The translations under genes and the position numbers were made by a program. From the NCBI GenBank assembly GCA_033032865.1, contig JAWHQI010000064.1, positions 2,170,001 to 2,234,000 of the forward strand: 64,000 nucleotides of DNA, given 5' to 3'. Source of the stretch: Dactylorhiza incarnata. Taxonomy: Eukaryota > Streptophyta > Magnoliopsida > Asparagales > Orchidaceae. A model generated the notes under the pieces. That model saw only the letters and a list, made by a program, of their open reading frames with translations. It was not told the DNA's origin and did no database searches. Shown here piece after piece: positions 1 to 8,669 of the stretch (position 1 is its first letter; every line of letters starts with the position of its first letter).

Positions 1-2746
1 GTTGATGAGCTTCTTGGATGCGTTCTCCGGATACCATCAAATCCGGATGCATCCACCAGATGTTAGGGATGTTTCTTTCATCACAGACGACGGGTGTTAT
101 TGTTATAAGATGATGCCTTTCGGACTGAGGAACGCAGGAGCAACCTACCAAAGAATGATGGACCGAGTCTTTAAGGAGCAGAAGGGGCGCAACCTAGAAG
201 TCTATGTGGACGACTTGATGGTCAAAAGCAGAGACGTAGAGTCTCACCTACAGGATTTGGGGGAGACCTTCGCCACCCTTCATAGGTTCAAGATGAGGCT
301 TAACCCTTCTAAATGTGTCTTCGGAGCAAGCCGAGGAAAGTTCCTAGGTCACCTACTCACCCCGGAGGGGGTCGAACCCAATCCGGATTAGGTGAAAGCC
401 ATCCTGGAGTTGGAGTCGCCGAGGAGTGCGAAGGAGATTCAAAAGCTAATAGGGAAGTTAGCAGGGTTGAGCCGGTTTCTCTCCAGAGCAGGGGAGAAGT
501 GCTCTCCCTTCTTCAGAGCCATGTGCTAGGATCAGAAGTTTGAGTGGACACTAGAGTGCGAGAAGGCTTTTCAGGCATTGAAGGAACAACTAACGCGGGC
601 TCCTTTGCTCCAGGGACCGAGAGAAGGAGAAAACCTTTTTCTCTACCTAGGGGTAGGAGTTGAGGCGGTGAGCTCGGTCCTAGTTCGGGAGGAGGGAAAG
701 AAGTAGATGCCGATCTACTACGTTAGCCGAGTCCTGAAAATGGTATAGCTCAGGTATCCTGTCCTGGAGAAGCTGGCGTTCGCTTTGATCATCTCAGACC
801 GAAAACTTCATCCCTATTTCCAGGATCATTCGATCAGAGTGGTGACCGATCACCCCCTTCGCAACATTATGGAAGGAGTGGAGCACTCAGGCAGACTGAC
901 AAAGTGGTCAGTCGAGCTTAGTGAGTTCGATGTCACCTTCATCCCTCGGCTATCAATGAAAGCGCAGGCAGTAGCAGACTTCCTGGCAGAGTATGTAACC
1001 GAGGTAGAGGGGTCGGAACCCACTGGGTTGAAGGCTTGGGAGCTATTTGCAGACATGGCATCGTGAAAGAATTCCCTCGGCAGAGGGGTGATCATGGTCA
1101 GTCCGCAGAGGACAAGGATCGAGCAAGCGATCGACATCTAATTCCCCGTGACCAACAACCAAGCCGAGTATAAAGCAGTGGTGGCTGGGCTTCACCTGGC
1201 AAGGGAACTGGGAATCCGAGATGTGAAGGTTTTCATAGATTCGATGGTGGTGTCCTCCCAGGTTAAAGGAGAGTTCGAGGCGAAGGAGCCGACCCTCCAG
1301 CGGTATCTGATGAAGGTTAAGGATCTCATCGGGTGGTTCTGTACTTTCTCCATCAAGCATATTCCGAGAGAGGAAAATGTCCGAGCAGATCGGTTGGCGA
1401 AGTACGGCCCTCGTGCGGGAGGAACAGTGACCGAGTTGTTCCGTCCATCCATAGAGGAAGGGGAGCTGATGGAGATCGACCAAGGAGCCTCGTGGGTGGA
1501 CCCGATCCTTACCTTTCTGGCCTCGGGCAAGTTCCCGGAGGGGGTCCCAGATAAGAGGCGATTCAGGTACAAGTCAGCATACTACCTGATGCGAGAAGGA
1601 AGCTTGTACAGGAAGACCCTGACTGGGCTCCTAGCAAGGTGCGTAACGGAAGATGAAGTTCCAAAGATCTTGGAAGAAATCCACTCCGGGGAGTGCGGAA
1701 GCCATTCCGGAAGCCAAACCTTAGAGAAGAGGGTGCTGAGGCAGGGGTACTTCTGGCCGACCCTTCGGAAGGACACCATGGAGTTCGCGAAGAAGTGTCA
1801 GAAGTGCCAGCTTTTTGCACCACTCCAACTTAAACCCGCGCAAAGGCTCAGGACAATCACAGCACCCTGGCCCTTTGCCATCTGGGGAATGGACTTGGTC
1901 GGCCCATTCCCTCAGGCCAGCGGTCAGAGAAGGTTCCTATTAGTCATGATCGACTACTTCTCCAAGTGGGTGGAGGTTAAAGGTTTGGCGAAAACAACCT
2001 CGCAGGTAATAAGAAAATTTATTTAGGGAGAAATAATCTACAGGTACGGGCTCCCCCTCGCCATAGTGACGGACAACGGACCATAGTTTGCTAGTGGGGA
2101 ACTCATTAGCTTCTGTGGTCAGTTAGGCATAGATCTCCGCTTCGCCTCCATTCATCATCCTTGAAGCAATGAGCAAGTGGAGGCGGCGAACAAAGTCATA
2201 GTCAACATGCTGAAGAAGAAGGTGGAGAATCTGAAGGGGAACTGGGTGGATCAGCTTCCATCGGTATTGTGGGCCTTGAGAATGACACCCAACACGGCAA
2301 TGGGAGAAACGCCCTTCAAGCTCTCTCATGGATCCGAGGCCATACTCCCAGTGGAATTCGAGGTCAGGTCCCCCCGGGTCGTGGCCTCCCAGGAGGGTGG
2401 CGAAGATTGGAGGATAAACAATGAAGAGGAACAACGACTCTCGATGGATGTGGTTGAGGAGCTCCGAGACCTCGTAGCGATTCGGCAGGAGAAAGTGAAG
2501 CGTCGGATGGCCATGTATTTTGATAAAAATATTAGGATCAAGAAATTCATCCCAGGAGATCTAGTCCTCAAAAAGGTCGACGCCGCGGGAAGATCGACAA
2601 ACGTAGGAAAGCTCCAGCCCAATTGGGAGGGACCCAATATAATCCTGGAAGCCCTGAAGTCAGGGGGGTATCACCTTCAAAATGTTGAGGGAATCCCCCT
2701 TGGTAATACTAGGAGTGGCGACAATCTTAAACGTTTTTATCCCTAA
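1..2746 (+). pseudogene. Tat-lineage Ty3/gypsy pol fragment (RT, RNase H, second RNase H, integrase)
   Basis: This is the 3' two thirds of a gypsy polyprotein, entering the window inside reverse transcriptase. The RT active-site motif YVDDLMVKS is near base 205-230. A first RNase H/connection region follows (TDHPL near 845). A second RNase H follows at about 1148-1420 (TNNQAEYKA, then IPREENVRADRLAK). Integrase shows a Zn finger (H..H then CQKCQ near 1800) and a core (WGMDLVGPFP, DNGP). The end, LKRFYP, is typical of Tat/Athila-type elements; a duplicated RNase H is the hallmark of the Tat lineage. The whole stretch stays in one frame but has stops at 389, 527, 704, 746, 1064, 1139, 2024, 2084 and 2162, so it is dead. 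Several are TAG where relatives have Gln. The Tat assignment rests on the dual RNase H and C-terminus, not on a tree. Confidence 0.9.
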
Positions 2747-2900
2747 TGTATATTGATTTTCTCTTTGGAAAGATCTCTTACTCCAGCTTATAATAGTTAC
2801 TCTGTCCCAAGAGAGCAGAGGTTGGTAAGGATTCAAGAAGAGGGACTGTATCGCGGAAGCATCAAGCTCCTCCATCTCCAGGTGAGGTTAGTTCTTTGGG
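2747..2900 (+). other. Gypsy 3' untranslated start, no gene seen
   Basis: This short non-coding stretch follows the integrase stop and leads into the tandem arrays. Tat elements are known for long, repeat-rich 3' untranslated regions, and I infer that 2747 to about 5355 is such a region. Confidence 0.4.
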
Positions 2901-3276
2901 AAGGTGTTGAGTTCCTCTGCTTCCAGGTGAGGTAATCAACTAGGGCATGAACAGGTACTCCGCCCCCAATTGGTAAGATCCCCGACTAGAGACCATTCAC
3001 CGGGCTCAGTAATGCCAGCAGATGGGAGGCTCATCGGGTCGACTCGCTACATGCTAATTGGTTTGGAAAGGTGTTGAGTTCCCCTGCCTTCAGGTGAGGT
3101 AAGCACCTAGGACGTGGATGGGTACTCCACCCCCAATTGGTAAGATCCAGGACTAGAGACCATTCACCGGGCTAAGTGATGCCGACAGATGGGAGGCTCA
3201 TCGTGTCGACTCGCTACGTGCTAATTGGTTTGGGAAGGGGTTGAGTTCCTCTGCCTCCAGGTAAGCTAAGCCCCTA

Positions 3277-3849
3277 CCCTATCTAGTCTTCGCGACTGTC
3301 GACACCAACCTCATGGTGCCCCCCTCCAGGCTGGTTAAAGTTCAATTTTGATGGGGTGCTTCACTCCAACATGGCCGCTGTCCTTGGCATTGTGGCGCGG
3401 AATGATGTGGGTGATCTCATCTTTGCTGCTGGCGTCCCTACGACTCATTGGGATCCCGGAGGGCTTGAGCTTGTGGCCCTCCTTGCTCTACAGCGATTCC
3501 TGCTTCTGACCATGTTTGATGGGCGTGGTGCTATCTTCGAAGGGGACTGCCGCAACTTGATTGAGTTATGCTCCAAAAGCCTGTCCAAGGGACAATGGAA
3601 GGCGACTGCTGAGGGGGACGGTGACTTCTCCTTCCTTAGTGCTTTTGCACAGATTCGGTTCCAGTTTGTGCCGCGCGAGGCTAACCGCGTGGCAGATTTT
3701 TGTGCCCGTTTTGCTGTCTCTTCCTCCTTCTGTTAGACTAGCATGGTCGACACTCCTGCAGAATTTGCGGAGTTGTTTACATCTGATGTGGATGGCATTT
3801 TGTAATAGTTGTAGCTTTTCCTTTCTTTTCTAATGCAAATGCAATTTCA
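3277..3849 (+). mobile_element. 5'-truncated L1-type LINE fragment with 18-bp TSD
   Basis: The 573-bp insert is flanked by the perfect 18-nt direct repeat AGGTAAGCTAAGCCCCTA at 3259-3276 and 3850-3867. A long duplication like this is typical of target-primed LINE insertion and unlike the 5-bp duplication of LTR elements. The body carries the C-terminal RNase H of a plant L1 ORF2 and a short 3' tail rich in T then A/C. There is no clear poly(A) tract, so tail loss or an unusual tail must be assumed. Upstream ORF2 domains (endonuclease, RT) are missing, consistent with 5' truncation. Confidence 0.75.
3287..3736 (+). pseudogene. Plant L1-type RNase H domain (C-terminus of LINE ORF2)
   Basis: About 150 codons are open from just after a TAG at 3284 to the TAG at 3734. 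The start is the classic module entry PPPGWLKFNFDG (first catalytic Asp). Next come a VLGIVARNDVGDL strand, a Glu in GLELVALLAL, an Asp in FEGDCRNLIEL, and a last Asp in VPREANRVADFCARFA. All four expected acidic positions are present. The reading is uninterrupted even though the gypsy pol next to it is full of stops, which suggests that the LINE arrived later. The residual protein would be an RNase H-like fold with no partner domains. It could also derive from a related host RNase H-like gene, but the long TSD favours a LINE. Confidence 0.75.
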
Positions 3850-4355
3850 AGGTAAGCTAAGCCCCTAGGACGTGGACTGGTTCTCTGCCTCCAATTGGTT
3901 TGGGAAGGTGTTGAGTTCCTCTGCCTCTGGGTAAGCTAAGCACCTAAGGTGTGGACTGGTTCTCCGCCCCCAATTGGTAAGAACCCCGACTAGAGACCAT
4001 TCATCGGGCTCAGTAATGCCGGCAGATGGGAGGCTCATCGGGTCGACTCGCTACAGGCTAGACTTCAGAAAGGGTACTTGGTTTGGTAAGGTGTTGAGTT
4101 CTTATGCCTCCGGGTAAGTTAAGCACCTAAGGTGTGGACTGGTTCTCCACCCCCAATTGGTTAGAACCCCGACTAGAGACCATTCATCGGGCTCAGTAAT
4201 GCCGGCGGATGAGAGGCTCATCGGGACGACTCGCTACGGGCAAGACTTCAGAAAGGGTACTTAGTTTGGTAAGATGGTTGAGTTCCTCTGCCTCAAGGTG
4301 AGGTAAGCACCTAGGACGTGAACCGATTCTCCGCCCCCAGTTGGTTTGAGAAGGT

Positions 4356-4940
4356 GTTGAATTCCCTCCATCTCAGGTTGAGTTTGGCTCGACTAGAGAT
4401 GTTGAGTTCCCTCCATCTCAGGTTGAGTTCAACTCAACTAGAGATGTTGAGTTCCCTCCATCTCAGGTTGAGTTCTGCTCAACTAGAGATATTGAGTTCC
4501 CTCCATCTCAGGTTAAGTTCGGCTCAACTAGAGATGTCGAGTTCCCTCCATCTCAGGTTGAGTTCGGCTCAACTAGAGATGTTGAGTTCCCTCCATCTCA
4601 GGTTGAGTTCTGCTCAACTAGAGATGTTGAGTTCCCTCCATCTCAGGTTGAGTTCGGCTCAACTAGAGATGTTGAGTTCCCTCCATCTCAGGTTGAGTTC
4701 TGCTCAACTAGAGATGTTGAGTTCCCTCCATTTTAGGTTGAGTTCTGCTCAACTAGAGATGTTGAGTTCCCTCCATCTCAGGTCGAGTTCGGCTCGACTA
4801 GAGACGTGGAGTTCCCTCCATCTCAGGTTGAGTTCGGCTCGGCCAGAGATGTTGAGTTCCCTACATCTCAAGTTGAGTTCGGCTCGACTAGAGATGTTGA
4901 GTTCCTTCCGCCTCAGGTCGAGTTCGGCTCGACTGGAGGT
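4356..4940 (+). repeat. 45-bp minisatellite, 13 units
   Basis: Thirteen head-to-tail units of 45 bp start with GTTGAGTTCCCTCCATCTCA at 4356, 4401, 4446 and so on to 4896. Because 45 is divisible by three, the array stays open in one frame as a 15-residue peptide repeat (SLHLRLSSAQLEMLS-like, part of a 239-codon ORF at 4318-5037). I regard that ORF as a by-product of the repeat period. Units alternate between 'ggctc' and 'tgctc' variants, hinting at spread of two-unit blocks. Confidence 0.9.
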
Positions 4941-5210
4941 GTTGAGTTTTCCTCCACCTCAGGTCGAGTTTAGATCGACCAAAGGTGTTGAGCTTTTTCT
5001 ACCTCCAGTTGAGCTCGGCTCACATGAGGGTTGTTAAGTGGAGAAAGGTTCGCTTTCCACCTCAGGTCGAGTTTGGCTCGACTAGAGGTGTTGAGTTTTC
5101 CTCCACCTCAGGCCGAGTTTAGCTCGACCAAAGGTGTTGAGCTTTCTCCACCTCCAGTTGAGCTCGGCTCACAGGAGGGTTGTTAAGTGGTGAAAGGTTT
5201 GCCTTCCGCC
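4941..5210 (+). repeat. Higher-order, diverged extension of the minisatellite
   Basis: After the clean 45-bp array, a longer block of about 150 bp is duplicated. Landmarks such as GGGTTGTTAAGTGG recur near 5027 and 5178, and 'gttgagttttcctccacctc' near 4941 and 5089. The block is built from diverged 45-bp-like pieces. Confidence 0.7.
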
Positions 5211-5480
5211 TTAAGTTAAGTTCAGCTGAAAAGCTCGGCAAGATTAACCCGTTGGCAGGGCCCTCCGTGGATTATTCTAAAGCCCCACCTACTCGTCAAA
5301 TAGGTGGGTTGGACTTTCTTTCTGAGCTTGAGACAAGCTCAAAAAGAGAGGGGATTGTGTACAACCCTCATATTTGTCGAGCTGACGTGACCCGGTGAAG
5401 CTAGGGGGCGCAGTCGATCGACCCGTCGGAGGTCGTCTAAACCGAAAAGAGAAAGCCGTGGGGGAGAAGACTTCCTTGGA

Positions 5481-5720
5481 CGAGTGGACCTTGGGTCCAC
5501 TCGCCCAAGGCCCCGGGCGAGTGGACCATTGGTCCACTCGCCTGAGTGGGGTGTCGCCTAAGGGTGGGCGAGTGGACCTATTGTCCACTCGCCCCAGGCA
5601 ACTGGGCGAGTGGACCAAGGGTCCACTCCCCCGGAAGGTTGAGTGGACCGTGAGGTCCACTCGCCCAGTCCAGGTGGTGGACCTCGGTCCACTCATTCGA
5701 CCCCCGACAAGGGGGGAGTG
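5481..5720. repeat. Array of six to seven inverted repeats (GTGGACC / GGTCCAC hairpins)
   Basis: Near-perfect palindromes recur about every 35-50 bp. Arms are CGAGTGGACC (5481-5490) with GGTCCACTCG (5494-5503); GGCGAGTGGACC (5516-5527) with GGTCCACTCGCC (5531-5542); and further pairs around 5566-5594, 5604-5629, 5639-5668 and 5672-5700. A decayed seventh is near 5711-5740. Loops are 3 to 6 nt. The array lies about 100-350 bp upstream of a TATA box. Some arms contain GGGTCCAC, whose complement GTGGACCC fits the published class II TCP site GTGGNCCC. Confidence 0.85.
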
Positions 5721-5827
5721 GACGTCTCATTCTCCACTAGCCCCTCCTCTAGTTCTGGTCGTTCAGGTTCATGTTTGAGTTGTAGATAGTAGAATTTTGG
5801 CTATCCGCAGCCCAATTTTAGGAAGTC

Positions 5828-5834
5828 TATAAAT
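5828..5834 (+). promoter_or_regulatory. TATA box of the putative Tat-type LTR
   Basis: TATAAAT lies in the context CTATAAATAG, 28 bp after the GGCTATCCGCAGCCCAA block at about 5798. A related block with its own TATA-like sequence occurs at 8218-8247. Confidence 0.6.
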
Positions 5835-6194
5835 AGACCCCCATGGGCACCTTGGGAAGGGTTGGACTCTCCTCTCCCTCACGTGTATCTTGTGAGCAAG
5901 CACTACCCCCCATTTTCTCCTTTGTCAGTGAAGGTTGGTGGTGAGGTGATCCATAGTGCCCTCCTAGGTGCCCATGCTCAGCATTAGCTTGGGAGGGGAA
6001 GTTCTTTGTGAGCTTTCGGGTGTGTGGTAGGACCTCCACGCTGCAGCTTAAGGGGGTTCGTTTTTGGACTCAAGTGTTCTTCGAGGGCAAGGTCTTTCGG
6101 TTCTTAGCAACTGGTCAATGGTTCTAGCTCGGGTCAAGTAAGGGTTAGCTGCATCCCCCTTTCGAACGTCAAGACCAGTTCTCTGGTTTCAACA

Positions 6195-6677
6195 GATTCG
6201 ATCTATGCATCTCTCGCCTACTTCAGTTCGAGTAATTGACTGAGCGTTATGAACTATTATAAGGACCAGGCAATTTACCTAGTATAATTTTGTGTATATA
6301 CATGAGCTTCAATGCAAATTATGCATTTATGGTTTCTATATGAATAGATGGGGTATGCTCTTAGGAGAGCATAATGATAGAAGAACTAGCAGAATGTTTC
6401 TTCGACTATTATACAACAAACGTTTTTCTTGATCTTCTAGCCAAAAAATCATTTGTGGTTTTTACAGGGACAAGTAGGAGAGCTTAATTCTTATGTACCT
6501 TACCTTTTTGCTATAATATTTTATGAGAATGTATATAAAATTCGACTGCATCTGGCATAAGCAGTAAATACTGAGCTTAATTCTTATGTACCTTTTGGTG
6601 GTGCTTATTTTAAAAAAGCCACCGTTGTTATGTGCATTTGAGAGCGACGTTGAAAAACACAAAACACGCTTTTCACA

Positions 6678-6680
<3 letters not shown>
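6195..6680. other. AT-rich sequence with a 22-nt direct repeat; no gene seen
   Basis: GAGCTTAATTCTTATGTACC plus TT occurs at 6480-6501 and again at 6573-6594, 93 bp apart. GGTGGCTTTT-like and AAAAAAGCCACC sequence near 6600-6625 can pair locally. I recognise no coding family here. Confidence 0.4.

Positions 6681-6717
<37 letters not shown>
6681..6717. repeat. Poly-G run, 37 nt
   Basis: There are 37 uninterrupted G residues between ATTA and CTTCC. Such a run is rare in plant DNA and may reflect a length-variable homopolymer or an assembly or polymerase-slippage artefact. Confidence 0.9.
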
Positions 6718-6917
6718 CTTCCACGTTCCTATTTCAACTTAAGACTATCCAGGTAATGTGATACTCGATGTTTTTTGGCCTCATCAAGATTTTTGCACTT
6801 GATAAGATGCATGAACTCGATAATATACTTTGTGATACCTTTACAGATTCTGAGCACATCGCTGGTATTGATGAAAGCATTGATCCACTTAAGATAATCA
6901 AATTGATAGAACACTAA

Positions 6918-7412
6918 CTATATCCTTCTCATCAACAAAAATATATGCAGTCCGCTCCTCGTTAAAACTTTGGGGGTGAGAGAGAGAGAGGCATTCGGAG
7001 GGTGACATGCCACCACTTTCGAAGCTTCGACTTCTTCTTTGCAGCGGTGGAGAGCACCGTGCTCTAGAACTTGTGCGTGCTCAGGAGCTTGACGCGCTCT
7101 GGAACTTGTGCGCACTTTGGAACTTGGCATGCTCTGGAACATGGCGATCTGGAACTTGTGCGCGCTCTGGAACTCGGCGCGCTCTGGAACTTGGAGTTCT
7201 AGAACTTGGGCACTCTGGAACTTGTGCGTTCTTCGAAATGCTTGAAGGTGGATGAAGTTCTTCTTCTGTCTTCGAGTTGCTTGAATATTCCTTCAAGCAC
7301 GACTTTGAAGAGGAGGGAGATCTTCAAGAGAGCTCTCTCTTGAACTTAGGAGGAAGGAGGAGGAGAATAAAATGGGAAAAAAGAGAAGTCTTGGGGTTCA
7401 ATTTATAGGCCT
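6918..7412 (-). repeat. Probable minus-strand LTR/leader fragment with TATA box and short repeats
   Basis: Read on the minus strand, a TATA box (TATAAAT at 7407-7401) is followed by a pyrimidine-rich leader. Next comes a run of AAGTTCCAGAGCGCGC-like units of about 20-21 bp (about 7245 down to 7060), then CTCTCTCTCTC (about 6989-6979). This is the layout of a retroelement R/U5 or leader region, but no LTR ends or PBS were identified. A short minus ORF at 6914-6729 is of unknown nature. Confidence 0.4.
7060..7245. repeat. Short tandem repeat (GCTCTGGAACTTG-type, about 20 bp)
   Basis: About eight imperfect copies of GCGCTCTGGAACTTGTGC are arranged in tandem. Variation is mainly in the GCGC part. 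Confidence 0.75.
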
Positions 7413-7683
7413 CAGGGGTGGTTACGGTGGTTATGCGGATAATCATAGACCATAACCACCATAAATACTAAAAGCAGACCAATTCTATAAGAATTACGAT
7501 GCGCATTAATTAGAAATGTCTCTAAGCGCAAACCAATGTGAAACCGGATATCTGCACCCGTCCATTACAGGTGGTTACACCGACAGTTACGCGGGTGGTT
7601 ACTCGCCAATCGCAGGGTGGAGAGATCGTGGAGCGATCGTACAGCCATGACGGAAGGCCCGACCAACGGGGAAGGCGCTCGGT

Positions 7684-7707
7684 GGGGGGGGGGGGGGGGG
7701 GGGGGGG
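7684..7707. repeat. Poly-G run, 24 nt
   Basis: There are 24 uninterrupted G residues inside the GC-rich block. Confidence 0.9.
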
Positions 7708-8239
7708 ATTGGCGAGGAAGGGCGACCGGCCGGCCTGGGGGCCCACGCGGGCGCATGGCCTCGAGCGGCCGACAGGGGGGGAGCGCGGACGTGGGTGCAA
7801 GGCCACGGGAGGCCGGCCACGAGGCCGTGCGCCGGTCGGCTGGCACGGTTGGCCGCACGTGCCGAGGGCGTGCAGCCAAGCGTGGCTGGGCGGGCCGCAC
7901 ACCCGTAGGTGCTCAGCCACGGACGGCTAGGCCGCGCGGCCGCTCGCCACGCCGAGCGCCGAGCGCCGACCGGCCGACCACATGCGCCGAAGGCGTGCGG
8001 CCATGGACCGCGGGCCGGCAGGCCCGCCGCGCATCGAGGGCGGTCGGTTGGGCTGCCGGCCGTGGAGGCGAGTGGGCGTGGGCGCGGCGGCGACAGTTGG
8101 CGCGTTTCGGATGACGGTTGGACTTTTGATCGTGCACAGAGATCATGTGCGGGGATCACATGTGCGGTGATTTTTCTCCTAACTCCCCACTAAGGGAGTG
8201 GGGGTTCTGGGATTCCGGCTATTCGCAGCCCAAAATTCC

Positions 8240-8247
8240 TATATAAT
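8240..8247 (+). promoter_or_regulatory. TATA-like box of an older LTR element
   Basis: TATATAAT follows the block GGCTATTCGCAGCCCAA (about 8217-8233), which closely matches the block preceding the TATA box at 5828. It would drive transcription toward the interrupted GC-rich leader and, beyond the nest, the pseudogene at 29344. Confidence 0.45.
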
Positions 8248-8669
8248 GTGCGAGACCCCATCATTTGTCCCCGAAGTCAGGTGCCGGAGAGAGGGAAATT
8301 TGGGGACTTTTTTGTGAGAGATTAGCGTAAGCATGGAGCCGGAGAACGTGGCGCGAAAGGGGGCGCGGGAAGAAAATCGGAAAAAGGTACGTGTTGACGG
8401 AGACGTGCGAGGAAGATGTGCGCGCAGGCGGTCGGAGCGCTACGCGGGTCTTGCACGCGTACTGTAAGAACCCATTTTTTCGCTACAAAACCAGGTCTTA
8501 TGAATAGAACCGCCGCTTTGCGGTGACACCAACACACGGGAAGATCGCCACTACAAAGCGTCGATCCTGCCGGCCATATCGATCATAGAAGAAGAAAAAA
8601 TAAACGAACAAATAGAAGTTCAAGTCCACAAATCACATGCTATATATATAAATGTCCACATGATATAAC

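Larger units (their letters stand above)
2906..4340 (+). repeat. Tandem array, about 167-184 bp units, interrupted by a LINE
   Basis: Units begin with GTTGAGTTCC-like sequence at about 2906, 3073, 3240, 3910, 4093 and 4277. Each contains a 'tccgcccccaattggtaag' block and a 'gagaccattca' block. Spacing is 167 bp in the first part and about 183 bp in the second. The gap between 3240 and 3910 is explained by an inserted LINE fragment plus its target duplication. The array probably belongs to the 3' untranslated region of the upstream Tat-type element. Confidence 0.8.
5356..6194 (+). repeat. Probable 3' LTR of the Tat-type element
   Basis: A purine tract (AAAAAGAGAGGGGA, 5341-5354) resembles a polypurine tract and is followed by TGTGTACAACC. 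About 840 bp later the sequence reaches TTTCAACA, giving a TG...CA unit. Inside lie a hairpin array and a TATA box about 470 bp from the start, which fits a U3 region. No 5' LTR is in the window and no TSD could be matched, so both ends are tentative. Confidence 0.45.
7500..8462. other. GC/CpG-rich block, left half (split by the nested insertions)
   Basis: From about 7560 to 8110 the sequence is strongly GC- and CpG-rich. Long overlapping open frames exist on both strands, which is expected from base composition and not evidence of a gene. The block resumes with the same composition at 28942, directly after the right TSD of the solo LTR, so it was once continuous. A TATA-like site at 8240 suggests the 3' portion is a U3/leader of an older element. 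Confidence 0.6.

Noticed and set aside
4318..5037. 239-codon ORF as a repeat protein gene
   Set aside because: It is the direct product of a 45-bp minisatellite whose period is a multiple of three.
5481..5740. CRISPR-like array of palindromic repeats
   Set aside because: Repeats are hairpins with very short variable loops and no regular spacers, in plant retroelement DNA without cas genes.
7522..8193. Long overlapping ORFs of 90-186 codons on both strands
   Set aside because: They occur in all frames of a GC-rich block with few stop codons available; composition is low complexity (Arg/Ala/Pro/Gly) and no domain is visible.
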